A DNA stretch of 64,000 nucleotides from NCBI GenBank assembly GCA_014529385.2, contig CM043969.1:17902446-17966445 (forward strand), given 5' to 3'. The notes under the pieces were generated by a model, which was not told the origin of the DNA, made no database searches, and worked only from the letters and a program-made list of their open reading frames with translations. A program made the translations under genes and the position numbers. The stretch comes from Adiantum capillus-veneris (lineage: Eukaryota > Streptophyta > Polypodiopsida > Polypodiales > Pteridaceae). Positions 53,326 through 64,000 of this stretch are shown here, piece after piece; position 1 is the stretch's first letter, and every line of letters begins with the position of its first letter.

Positions 53326-56300
53326 GTACCGCCTGTTGCTCTGTACTCGGGAGCGCAAGAGAAGAAGCTCCTCCTTAAGCAAGCCCAACCTCCGATCTTT
53401 AAGGGTGAGGGGGCAAATGTGGAGAGAGATGCAGAAGTATGGATGGAAGCCATGGACGATTACTTTGAAGCTGCGGGAACCCAACCCGTAAATCAGACCA
53501 TGCTTGCGATGTTCCGCCTGACTGGTGATGCCAAGATATGGTGGAAGCAACATTGCAGGGACATGGATATTAAGGGATCTTCCCAGTCCTGGGAAGACAT
53601 CAAAGTTGCAATAATGGGACGTTATTTACCACTTGCCTATAGGACCTTGAGAATGAATGAATTCTTTTCACTTTGGCAGCTGAATTCAACGGTCGAAGAA
53701 TACTATGCAAAGTTTGTCACTCTTCGGAGATATGCTCCTAAGATGACCTTGGAACAACAGGTGGCAAGGTTCTATCAAGGACTAATTGATCCCTTGAACA
53801 CTCGGCTGGAGGCTCTCAGGCCGTCAACACTACAGGATGCCTTGTTGAGGGCTAAACCTCTAGCTCTCGAAGTACAAAAGGCTAATCAGAATAGGAGGAA
53901 TCATTGGGCAAAGAGGGCAAGGAACACTGCTTGGGACAACAGACCAGCCAACCAAACCTATAACCAGCGCCCTATTGTGGCTACCACTACAACCATGGAG
54001 TTCCCTGATGTTCGATGCTATGGTTGCGGCGAGCATGGACACTACAGATCCAATTGCCCCAGGAACATTCATGCAGCCAACGCCAATGCCATACCCTTGA
54101 ATACCTGTGGGCGTGGCCAAGCTAATGGAAGAGGTGGACGCGGAAGAATGAATAGAGGGCGAGGGCGTGGAGCTACCGCCAGAGTGAACGCCGCAGTAGT
54201 ACAACCAACTGTGGGTGATGAAGCAGTGGAGAGAGCAACCCTACATGCTGCAATTGATAATCCCAATGGTTGCGAGCAATACGCAGTCATTCATACGCCA
54301 GGATCTCTCAGAGATGAACAAGTTAACTTCCTTATAGATTGTGGTAGTACTCTTTCATTTCTTTCACCCAGATGCATGAGAAAGCTTAAGCTAGATAAGT
54401 ATCCGTCAAGCAAGCTAGTTGTCGAGTTAGCAAACGGCAAGGAGGTAGTATCTCAACACTCTACAGGCAAAATTGACTTTGATTTAGGGGGACACCCAAC
54501 TTCTGCCCAATTTCGAACCCTACCCTTAGGATTCTTTGATGGGATACTAGGGATGGACTGGCTAAAGCAAAATAGGGCCCACATACATTGTGCACAAGGG
54601 AACTTTACTTTTACAGATAACTTGGGTAATGAAGCCTTAATCCAGGGGGAAAATGGGAGACCTAAGGCTACTCTAGCTAAGGCCAACAGACTTTTGAAGG
54701 GACTAAGGAAGGGTCAGCAAATATATGCAGTTAAACTCAACAAGGTGGACCAATCAGATACCTCACTTCGACCAAACTGGTTGAGGGAATATGACGATGT
54801 GTTCCCAGAAGACCTTACGAATCTTCCGCCACACAGAGAGGTAGATCATGAGATTGAGACTATTCCTGGATGTGAACCTATCTCAAAAAGACCCTATAAA
54901 ATGTCACTTCCGGAGGCCATCGAACTCAAAGAACAACTTAGGCAACTCATTGAGCAAGGATTCATTCGACCCAGTACTTCTCCTTGGGGTGCTCCAGTTC
55001 TTTTCCAAAAGAAGAAGGATGGGACCTTAAGGCTATGCATAGACTATCGTGGACTGAACCAGGTAACTGTCAAGAACAAGTATCCAATTCCAAGGATTGA
55101 CGAACTTTTGGACAGACTCCACGACGCCAAAATATTTACAAAGATAGATCTAAGGTCAGGATATTACCAAATCAGGATCAAGGAATCAGATATTCCGAAG
55201 ACAGCTTTCAATACTAGGTATGGGCACTACGAATTCACAGTAATGTCTTTTGGTCTAACAAATGCTCCTGCAAGCTTCAACCGACTTATGCAGGATATTT
55301 TCAGACCTTACCTCGATGATTTTGTCTTGGTTTTCTTTGATGACATTCTGATCTATTCCAAAGACGAGGCAGATCACGAAGAACATGTTCGCAAAGTACT
55401 TGATCTTCTCCGAAAACACCAACTTTACGCTAAAGTGAGCAAGTGCACTTTTTGCTCACCAAAGGTCAACTATCTTGGATTTTTCATTTCGGCTGAAGGG
55501 ATTTCAGTGGACCCAGACAAAGTCAAGGACATCGTTGATTGGCCTCAACCATCCACTGTCAGCGAAGTAAGGGGATTTCTTGGAATAACGGGATGGTACA
55601 GGATTTTTGTCAAGGATTATGCACGTATTGCTGCACCTTTGACGGGACTCCTGAAGAAAGGAATGAGGATCGATTGGAAGACCGAGCACGAGTCTAGCTT
55701 TGCTAAGCTAAAAGAGTTCTTGGTCTCAACTCCTATTTTAAAGCTTCCAGACTTCAGTAAAGAATTTGAAGTAGTGACAGACACTAGCAAATTCGCTCTA
55801 GGTGGAGTTCTTACTCAAGAAGGAAGACCGGTGGCATATACTTCGCGAAAGCTGAGAGATCATGAGAAGAACTATCCTACTCATGATCTGGAACTTTTAG
55901 CAGTTATTCATGCACTGAAGCTATGGAGACATTATCTTCTTGGACGCAAGTTTCAGTTGGTTACAGATCACAAGAGTTTAAAGTGGATTTTTACCCAACC
56001 CATTCTCAATATGTGACAACGGCGATGGATAGAGCTATTACAGGAATATGACCTTGACATAAAGTATAGACCAGGGAAGGAAAACGCAGTTGCAGATGGT
56101 CTTAGCCGAAAATCGTTTCTCGGGGCTATCTCTATTCCAAATAACCCTATCTTGGATAGAATCAAAGAAGCATCCCTCGAAGATCTAGAGTATCAACGTA
56201 TGGCTTCATTAGTCCAGCAGAATAAGATGCCTGAAGCTAAAGATTACTCTCTTATGGGAGGATGTCTTTACTACAGACATAGACTCTGTGTACCCCGAGA

Positions 56301-57579
56301 CCCAGCTTTAAAGAAGGCCATTCTATATGAAGCACACGATAGCCCTACATCCGGACACCCAGGCTATGCTAAAACTCTTCACGCCGTCAGAATGAGTTAT
56401 TTCTGGTCTGGAATGAAAGGAGACATACTTCACTATGTGAGACAATGTCTTTCTTGTCAACGGACAAAGGCCGAAAGGATCAAATTACCAGGGCAACTTC
56501 AACCTCTTGACATACCCCAGATGAAGTGGGAATGCATCAGTATGGATTTTGTTACAGGGTTACCTTCTACAGGAGGTTATGATTCTGTTTTCGTGGTTGT
56601 TGACATGCTCACAAAAGTGGCTCATCTAATACCCGTAAAGACGACCTTTACTGCTTCAGATGTTAGTCGGGTATTCATCAAGGAGATTTTTAGGTTACAT
56701 GGTCTACCCAAGCGTATCGTCAGCGATAGAGATGCCAAGTTTACATCAAAATTTTGGACCTCTCTTTTCCAATCTATTGGGTCACAATTAGCCTTCAGCA
56801 CAGCATATCATCCGCAGACTGACGGGCAAACCGAAAGAGTTAATCAAGTCATCGAGGACATTCTCAGAGCCTATTCTTCGCAAGAACCAAAGAAGTGGTT
56901 ACAATGTCTACCTTTGGTAGAATATGCTTATAACTCTTCCGAACACAGAAGCATTGGAATGTCACCTTTCAAAGCTCTTTACGGACAGGACTGTTTAGCA
57001 CCACTGAACTTTTCAGATCCAACCATCAGAGTAGAAGCCTCTAGAAAGATGTTAGAAGATATGGAAGCACAGACTAGAGCCATTCGCCAGGACATTCAGG
57101 CAGCTCAAGATAGGCAGAAGCACTATGCAGATAAGAACCGCACAGATAGAACTTTCAAGGAAGGAGATAAGGTTTTTCTCCGAGTCCGACCTAAGAAAAG
57201 CAATTTATCGCTAGGCAGATACAAGAAGCTAAGCCCAAGATATTGTGGACCATTTGAGATCGTTAAGGTTATAAGTGACCAGGCCTACAAGCTAAAGTTA
57301 CCTGCAAACTTGAAGGTTCATGATGTATTCCATGTCAGCTTACTCAAACCCTATATTCCCAACCCTGATCAATTCTTGGACTCAGATCAGATAGTCATGC
57401 CAGCACAAGGAGTTCTCGAGCTCCAACCTCACTATGTACTTGAAACAAGGGAAAGAAAGTTACGCAACAGAACTATCACAGAGCATCTAGTAAAATGGAA
57501 GGATTACCCTGAAGAAGATGCAACTTGGGAGGACGAATCGACGCTCTTAAAAGATTACCCAAACTCATTCTTGAGATGA
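53326..57579 (+). pseudogene. gag-pol: Chromovirus Gag-Pol polyprotein with one premature stop
   Basis: One frame from the stop at 53,323 to 57,579, first ATG 53,443, broken only by TGA at 56,014-56,016 (context NM-stop-QRRW, so CGA to TGA). Order: Retrotrans_gag ([23 protein letters not shown]); zinc knuckle [14 protein letters not shown] near 54,016; protease with DCG in place of DSG near 54,335; reverse transcriptase ([21 protein letters not shown] near 55,331); RNase H ([23 protein letters not shown]); integrase HHCC (HDSPTSGHPGY ... CLSCQRTK), core DFVTGLP, SDRDAKF and TDGQTERVNQVIE. A GPY/F module and a C-terminal chromodomain (VLETRERK ... HLVKWKDYPEEDATWED near 57,430-57,535) follow. 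Chromodomains direct integration to heterochromatin. Gag lacks a clear start: an acceptor-like ATGTAG precedes the frame. Confidence 0.92.
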
Positions 57580-57602
57580 GGACATCTCAAATTTTTCACG
57601 TT

Positions 57603-57609
57603 GGGGAGG
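57603..57609 (+). other. Polypurine tract
   Basis: GGGGAGG, two bases before TGTAAGG; standard position for 3' LTR priming. Confidence 0.6.
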
Positions 57610-57610
57610 T

Positions 57611-58990
57611 TGTAAGGTCTCTGACCCGATCACAAGAGCACCCTTGTACCACGAAATGAATACAATGGAATAAGTTACTATTTTTAGCAGTTTTCCAGAT
57701 TCTGTCAGTGCCATGATGTTTAGAATGTTATAAAGCTTCAAAATGTGAATTAAAATAATTTTTGTGAAAATTTTCCAAAAATAGTAAGTTTTTGGTCACC
57801 CGACCCGTCCAGTTTTGTTCGTCTTGAAAAACTGCACCCGTACCCCGAATTTCAAAAAAATGCATTTTGGACCCCGGGGGCTGCTAAATATGGCAGGTAC
57901 TCGGGCCAGTACGCCTTAGTTAGAGCTTCGTATGGCAATTTACAGCATCAAAATCCGATTCGTATGACCCGTTTTAGTGTAGAACCAAATTTCCTAAAAA
58001 TTGTTCGGGGAGGCACCGGGGGCCCGGGACTATGTGGGAACAGGTCCTAGGCCACTCCAGATCAGCTTTAGCAGCTAGGGGGTGCCCTCTTGCTTTGTGG
58101 GAGTCTTGGGAAAGCTGCCAAGCCTGCAACTCAGTCTCAGAACCAGTTAACCAAGCCAACCTGACACTTGGTGGGCAGAGAACTGGACTTGCCATGCTTA
58201 ACTGGATAAGCTCCCAGATGCATTTAGCAACCCAGATCGATTTTCAGCCTATAGGAGCCTATTTAAAGACCTGCATACACACACACACACACACTTATGA
58301 TCACACACACACACAGTGCATACACACACACCCACATACATTGGGGAGGTGCTGCCGAATCACACACCTATTGAAGAAGAAGCAAGGAGGGAGGTGCTGC
58401 CGAATTTTCATCTCAAGAAGCTCGATTAGATCAGAAAATTGAGAAGATTACCAGCTCTTAATCACGATAACGACAGTTTAATTAATGCTATCTGAAAATT
58501 CCTTTCTCTACCATCAAAATTTCTCGTACATTATGCCTATTCCTAGTCGGAAATCTCTATGACTACTTTCTAAATTCTCCTTATTCATACTCTATTATGT
58601 AAATCATCATTCCAAAGCTGAATTATCAGCCATTCTTCACTCTTGATTAATGATTAGAGCAGAATTATCAGAGTCTTCTTTCTCTAGATAGCATAGTAAT
58701 TAATCGGTAAGCTAGTATTTGTGCAGATTGAAGAGAATCACTATTGTAATCACTCATTAACATTGTAGCTTAATTGAATTCATTTCTCTTATGCATTAAG
58801 ACGTAATTAAGGAGAAATTAATCCGTCAATAAGTCTCTAAGAATTGGTTTTTCCTCACACATGCATAGGGTAAATCTGCATCATCTAATTGCTAGGAAAT
58901 AGTTTAATCATACTTAATCCAATTCTCTGGCAATTCCAATAGGGAAATCCTAATTATTCTTGATCATGTAAGCCGAATAGTTGTCTTAGA
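57611..58990 (+). repeat. 3' LTR of the chromovirus, right end uncertain
   Basis: Starts TGTAAGGTCTCTGACCC after the purine tract. Contains a TATTTAAAG box near 58,259, CA tracts at 58,278-58,335 and a repeated GAGGTGCTGCCGAAT (58,345 and 58,391). Without a second copy the end cannot be fixed; 58,990 is a guess. Confidence 0.5.
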
Positions 58991-60000
58991 GCCGATTCTT
59001 TATAGCAGGTAGGTTCTCTGCCGTTAGTGACCGATAGATAGAAAAGCTTGGCTGAAACCGCTTAGGAGCACAAGACAAAACATCCTTCATGCGCTCTTTC
59101 CACATGGTGAATTTGCTGCCATCGAACTTGCGATTGAAATACTCCTCCTTTTATAAAGAAGAAGCCATCCTTGACAAGAGGGTTTGAGAGGTGCCAAACT
59201 ATGGCAAGAAGCTACAAAAATTGGGCAAGGTAGCCTTTGTATCGGGAGAAAAATCTCAACCAAAATAGGCTCAAAAGTGCCAACAATGAAAGTGCCGGAA
59301 GAGTCTCCTTTGTATGAGGAGTCAAAACTCAACTCACAATATGCATAGAATGTGCCAACTACACTAACTGGGCATGTAAAAAAGTGACATTGTCACTGTC
59401 AATGGACTGACATACACGACGTCAAGCATAAAATCCCATAAGATACATCTCCTATGGCGAGGATATGTAGCGGGGAACTCTAGCCACCTGTATCACCGAA
59501 GGTGCCTCAACATTCGAGAACATCCTAGCGCAAAGAAAACCTCATGCTATAGACCTTCTAGAGGCTATGCACACTCAAAGACACTAACCACTATCTCAGA
59601 AACGGCTCTTCCAGAACCAAGTCTCAAAAACGGCCGAGTAAACTGCCAAGACTAGCCAAATATGGCTCCACAAAAAAGTGCATATATAGTATCCGCAACA
59701 TGCATACATAGAATCTACAACAAGCGACAAAATCCCTTTTGGGATCAAGCTCTCAAAAGAGCGAACAACATAAAATTGTAACCATTGTGAAGACAACACA
59801 TGTATGGTCGTACTCAAGTCTACACCTCAGCCGGAAAATGTCCGTTGGCTGGGTCTCCAACACGTACACCACCTGTAATTTCGATGCTGACAACTTCATC
59901 TCCGAGCAATGTGCTCGGAAAAAGCGTCTCTCAAGAGACTGCAAAAAAAGGTGGTCGATTTGGGCTCAAATGTCCCCTGTAAAACTACGTGTCGATGTAG
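58991..60000. other. Non-coding stretch
   Basis: No supported gene. Minus and plus frames of 60-88 codons overlap and show no motif. Confidence 0.45.
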
Positions 60001-60255
60001 ATTAGGAATGTCGGTGTCGATTGTCGTCGTCACAGAAATGTACTCCATGCAGATGTCGGACGTTCTCCTTTATGACAGAGGTACATCGCCTATGCATGCC
60101 ATGAGTCAAACCGGCAACAAAGTTGATGCCAAAAAATGAAGTCGATGTTGCCTTCCACCGCCGAACGAAAGCGCTCGTCGATGTCAAAATCAGGTCGAGA
60201 GCCGATGATGCTCTCTGGCTCTACCTGTATGTCAATGTCGATGTCGAATGCCGAT
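59990..60255. repeat. Degenerate GATGTCG-rich patch
   Basis: Repeated GTCGATGT/GATGTCGA words around 59,990-60,030 and 60,140-60,250, without a regular period. Confidence 0.5.
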
Positions 60256-60567
60256 GCAGAAAACCACACACAAATCAAGATGTGTGCGCATGCACTCGCA
60301 AAATGACATTGTTGAGGGTCAATGTCAATATCGAGAGATCCTTGTTCTCTCTCACTCTCATAGCTCTCTTTCTTTGACACTCAAGTTGTCGGGGGGTATG
60401 GTAGGAGCAGGGGGGTTTCTCGAGGGCTTGGTAGAAGCGGAGGGCCGGAGGTCGAAGTCCTCGTGGGAGCGAGGGCTTGCACACAAGGTGTAAAGTTAAG
60501 TTAAAAAAGACAATTTCTGTAGTGAACTATCTAAATGCTCTACACTTTTTGACAAGTCAACGAGCAA

Positions 60568-60711
60568 TGTGTCTGTGTCTGTGTCTGTGTCTGTGTCTGT
60601 GTCTGTGTCTGTGTCTGTGTCTGTGTCTGTGTCTGTGTCTGTGTCTGTGTCTGTGTCTGTGTCTGTGTCTGTGTCTGTGTCTGTGTGTGTGTGTGTTGAT
60701 GTGATGTGTGT

Positions 60712-60791
<80 letters not shown>
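60568..60791. repeat. (TGTGTC)n hexamer array followed by (GT)n
   Basis: About 19 copies of TGTGTC at 60,568-60,682, a short TTGATGTGATG interruption, then (GT)n at 60,716-60,791. The long Ser-Val, Cys-Leu, Gln-Thr and His-Arg frames on both strands come from it. Confidence 0.96.
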
Positions 60792-60792
<1 letters not shown>

Positions 60793-61319
60793 GATGTGCT
60801 CTGCTGCACCCGGTGGTTGCCCCTTGATCTCCTTGTTCTACTACCCTGACTTGTCGACTTGGCTCGTCTCTACGGCTTTGCTTGCTGCCAAATTCACCTT
60901 CCAAGCCTTTATGGCTTGCTATGCTTGCAACTCTGCTTACAATAGCTTCAATTTTGGCTCGAGCTGCTTCCGAGTGCTGCTCAGATATGCCCAATTATCC
61001 AAGCTTTGCCTACTTGTGATGCTTTTCCAAGATGCCCCATTACGTACTACTCATAAAGTCCTTGATTGCTTCTGCTCACAATTCTATTGCTTAGCTTTGC
61101 TTTGCCTGCTGTACTCAGTTCTTACCTTGCAGATTCCCAAGGTCCCAAAATCGTCAAGTATTCAAGCCTTCAATTTCTCACCAGTTCTCGCCCGAGAGCT
61201 TGCCTTACTACTGCTTATTTCAACTTGCCTTTGATTTCTAGAGCTTCTTCAATCTCTCAAGGGTTCCATCCTCGACAGGGAGGGCTGCACGCGCAATGTG
61301 TAGCCGGGATTCGCGCGGG
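60792..61319. other. Possible interior of a decayed copia-like element
   Basis: Lies on the interior side of the minus-strand primer-binding site at 61,320. No recognisable protein motif in any frame. Confidence 0.35.
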
Positions 61320-61514
61320 CTCTTATACCAATTGTAGGATCATGGATCCGTGGGTGCGAGAGAGGGAACGGGATGAAGCAAACACAATAGAGTTTGGGTC
61401 AGTGGAGTAGGAAGTGAGTTTTGTAGTCAACTTTCAATTTCTCTCCCTACATTCATTAGAGATCAAATTAATGATAGGGGTGGTTCCCATGGCCACTTGG
61501 CCTACACCCCAACA
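61320..61514 (-). mobile_element. Copia-like LTR with adjoining primer-binding site
   Basis: Minus strand reads TGTTGGGGTGTAGGCC ... GATCCTACA (61,514 down to 61,333, 182 bp), then ATTGGTATAAGAGCC, a common variant of the initiator-Met primer-binding site. TG...CA ends and this site are characteristic of a 5' LTR. No second LTR was found in the window. Confidence 0.55.
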
Positions 61515-61569
61515 TTCCTATTATCTCTTGACCATGAGATTGATAATGCAAATCTTGTAGTTTCTCTAC

Positions 61570-61880
61570 AAGAGCACTACAACATGTCGCGTAGATATCG
61601 AGGATTATACCGACGGGAATAGACGACCTATAAAATTCCAAAACATCAATATGCACTCTACATATGTGTCGATATCGTACCATCAATATACGCGTCAATA
61701 TAAGTGGCACTAGTATATGAATTGAAATATACTGACGAATATACGGATACCTATACAAAAATGCATGCTGACACCTATATAGGTGTCTAAATCGATGCAA
61801 AAACCTGCAAAAAAAATTTTGAGCAAAGAGGACTAGTAGCTGGTGTTGTATGTACTACAGCACCAAAAACCAGCCCTCTC
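61570..61880 (+). repeat. Dispersed ~0.3-kb repeat family, copy 2
   Basis: Inverse match of 21,845-22,150, beginning CACTACAACATGTCGCG and containing degenerate CAATATACGCGTC words. Confidence 0.6.
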
Positions 61881-62004
61881 TGCTCAAAGGAAAGAATGCA
61901 AAAGCAACTGCACTCCACCTTCATCTTGCCTGAAAATTGAGCAAATATGTGAGTATATATTGACAATGTAACCATTATCATAACAAGATTTTGGAACTAT
62001 AACC

Positions 62005-62740
62005 ATGACGAGATTCACAAACCATAACCAAATCAGGATTCCAAAATCATAACTAGATTCTCTAACCATAACCATAAATGTCACAAGCTTTCAAAACCAT
62101 AACCATCACATGATTCCATAACCGTAACCTAAGAGCAATTCCATATCCATGACCATAACATGATTCCAAAACTATAACCATAACCATAACATGATTCCAT
62201 AACCATGACCTAAGAGAAATTCCATAACCATGACCGTAACATGACTCCAAAATCATAACCATAACCTTAAGTGAATCCCAAAACCATAACCATAACATTA
62301 TTCAAAAACCATAACAATGATACAATTTCAAAACCACAACCAAAGAGCAATTTCATAACTATGACCATAACATTACTCTAAAACCATAACCATAACCGTA
62401 AGCAGATTCCAAAACCATAACCTTAAGCAGATTCCAAAACCATAACCATAACCTTAAACGGATTCCAAGACCATAATTATAACCTTAAGAGGATTTCAAA
62501 ATCATATCCATAATCAAATTCTCAAACCATAGCCACAATCTTAAAGGAATTCCAAAACCATAACCATGACCTTAAGCAGATTCCAAAACCATAAGCATAA
62601 CCTTAAGCAGATTCCAAAACCATAACCATAATTGTAACATGATTTCAAAACCATAACCATAACCAAATTCAAAACTTAACCAAAACCATAACACGATTAA
62701 AACCATAAACATAACCAAAACCAAAACTGAGCATACATAA
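62005..62740. repeat. Minisatellite of AACCATAACCATAAC / ATTCCA units
   Basis: Over about 730 bases CCATAA-type hexamers (CCATAA, CCTTAA, CCGTAA) alternate with GATTCCAAAA in units of about 25-45 bases. It resembles a corrupted telomere-like hexamer, but is not CCCTAAA. Confidence 0.8.
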
Positions 62741-62824
62741 ATATATCTAGAATCATAGTCGACATCTAAGAATACATAAACCAAAAGCATAAACGTAACT
62801 AGCTATACATCAACTATCTTTGAT

Positions 62825-63790
62825 GAAAACATATACATAAATCATACTCGTCAAGGTAATGCCTCCTAGTTGATGGCCTCTCCCTCATCCTAAAGTTGGC
62901 AGAGAAAAGCTGATAATCCATGTTGAATCCATATGTTTCTTCTCTATGTGCTGGAGGATGCTTCATGGTAAGCTCTTGTAATATAAACACTTAACCATAA
63001 GGTAAACATTTAACCACTTTTTATATAGTGTATGATACTTACAAACTCATGTCAAAGAGTCTCGCAGACTCCAACCCCAAGATGAAAATATTTTATAGAC
63101 TCCAAGCGTGCTATGGCTGCATCTTGCTATTTTTGAAACTTGGTAGGATGCTCCTGCGTCTCTTTCATGATTCCTGTCCACTCCTCTATGTCCAACCATG
63201 TTCGCTTTGGCTCATTGTTCTTGTATATGTATCGTGTATCTGACAAACAATATAACATCATCGCAATAGCCACGCCCGAGATTCAGTCATTGGAGACTCG
63301 ATCGTATACATATGCTGTCATGTACTCTCTATGAATGGCATCAATGATGTAAATCTTTCTCTCATGATCCTGAGCATCCCTATGCCCCATCATAGAGTGC
63401 CCAAAATGCATCGTACAAAGCTAGAAAACCCGCTATCACATGGCCTTTCCAACCCTATCCATAACTGGTGCCCCAGCCCTAGTTCTATACACCTTCCTAG
63501 GATCAAACTCATATAATCTCCAAGGTCTATGTGGTGTGATAAGGGGTGTACTATCTACTGAAGAGAGAGGTGGATGCTCTCTCTGTGGTGTGGATGCATC
63601 GGTAGCACCACTACCACAACAACCACCTCCACCACCTAAAAGATGGGACCTACATCGTCTCAAAGAAGAATGACAAAGTGCAGTCTTCGGTGTAGCTCAA
63701 CCCGTCGATGTAGCTGGGACGCTCGTTGAAGGTGTGGCATCACCAGTCGGTGTGACTAGAATGCTAGTCTGAGGGGCAAAGCAGTTGTAT
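62825..63790 (-). pseudogene. Degenerate multi-exon coding region, unknown
   Basis: On the minus strand a Ser/Thr/Pro-rich frame (TPTGDATPSTSVPATSTG) leads to RPWRLYEFDPRKVYRTRAGA, then DHERKIYIIDAIHREYMTAY, KRTWLDIEEWTGIMKETQEH and a segment ending RLESIKYFHLGVGVCETL. A GTAAGT donor at about 63,047 and an acceptor near 62,966 lead to a last exon with GFNMDYQLFSANFRMRERPS and HYLDEYDL. Stops interrupt it (TGA near 63,274, TAG near 63,139, TGA near 63,055), again one C-to-T step from CGA or CAG. The composition and repetition suggest a transposon gene; family not assigned. Confidence 0.45.
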
Positions 63791-64000
63791 CTAGTTTGGA
63801 AGAACCATCTCTCCAAAATTGTTGTGTGTATGCACAATGCTCTTGAAAAAACTGTGAGAAGCATCCATTCAGGTGATGTGCAGACTGGAGGAACTAGAAA
63901 ATCTCATAACCTTTTCGTGCATGTTGGCATCCTCTTACTCATGATTCTGTGTCCTTGTGGCTCCTCCCTAGTTACCTTGGTGTTTGCCTCAGAAGTCCAC
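63791..64000. other. Right edge, nothing firm
   Basis: The reading frame of the degenerate minus-strand gene may continue off the window; no motif seen. Confidence 0.3.

Larger units (their letters stand above)
53284..57630 (+). mobile_element. Ty3/gypsy chromovirus interior, 5' LTR not found
   Basis: Runs from a primer-binding-like site (TGGTATCA at 53,295) through a full gag-pol frame to a purine tract and LTR-like TGTAAGG at 57,611. Sequence starting TGTAAGGTCTCTGACC does not occur upstream of 53,290, so the 5' LTR is missing, replaced or too diverged. Confidence 0.8.

Noticed and set aside
53419-53419. GTG at 53,419 as the Gag start
   Set aside because: The frame is open back to 53,326 and no reason exists for a GTG start in a plant mRNA; first ATG is 53,443 and an upstream spliced start is possible.

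Overview
Nuclear DNA of a land plant with a large, repeat-rich genome. The evidence is spliceosomal introns with clean GT/AG junctions, TATA boxes, plant-type LTR retrotransposons (one with a tRNA-Asp-type primer-binding site, one a chromovirus) and many CT/GA and CA microsatellites. A fern or another seed-free plant is my best guess, but nothing here proves the clade. I see no rRNA, tRNA, CRISPR or bacterial-style operon.

Layout. 0-21.8 kb is mostly non-coding repeat territory: dispersed and tandem duplications, a foldback MITE-like insertion, a pair of paralogous ~65-codon ORFs (14.1 and 16.9 kb) and a broken ~270-codon ORF (17.5-18.4 kb). 22,306-31,565 is a complete LTR retrotransposon on the minus strand with TSD ATTCT. 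It has Gag, a degenerate aspartic protease and two unknown coding segments but no reverse transcriptase or integrase, so it is non-autonomous. 33.36-34.41 kb holds an intact GC-rich ORF that may be a host gene with an organellar targeting peptide. 37.5-41.3 kb holds an 11-exon pseudogene on the minus strand that joins a ParB-like motif to a permuted DNA-methyltransferase-like region.

The most unusual block is 42.19-51.50 kb. Imperfect inverted repeats bound it. Two plus-strand genes (A, B) and two minus-strand genes (C, D) converge on a pair of 161-bp perfect-loop palindromes near its centre. Gene C is a long-tailed histone H3-like gene starting MARTKQTA; gene D is a multi-exon gene resembling transposon-encoded CPxC proteins. 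I read this as a large DNA transposon carrying a histone H3 variant. B, C and D are broken; A is intact.

53.3-57.6 kb is a Ty3/gypsy chromovirus interior (Gag to chromodomain) with one premature stop, a 3' LTR start and no matching 5' LTR. 57.6-64 kb is repeats, a copia-like LTR fragment, a CCATAA-type minisatellite and a degenerate minus-strand coding region at the right edge.

Across the decayed genes nearly every in-frame stop is explained by one C-to-T change in CGA, CAG or CAA, the pattern expected from deamination of methylated plant DNA. Retroelement, DNA-transposon and ParB/methyltransferase sequences all show it.
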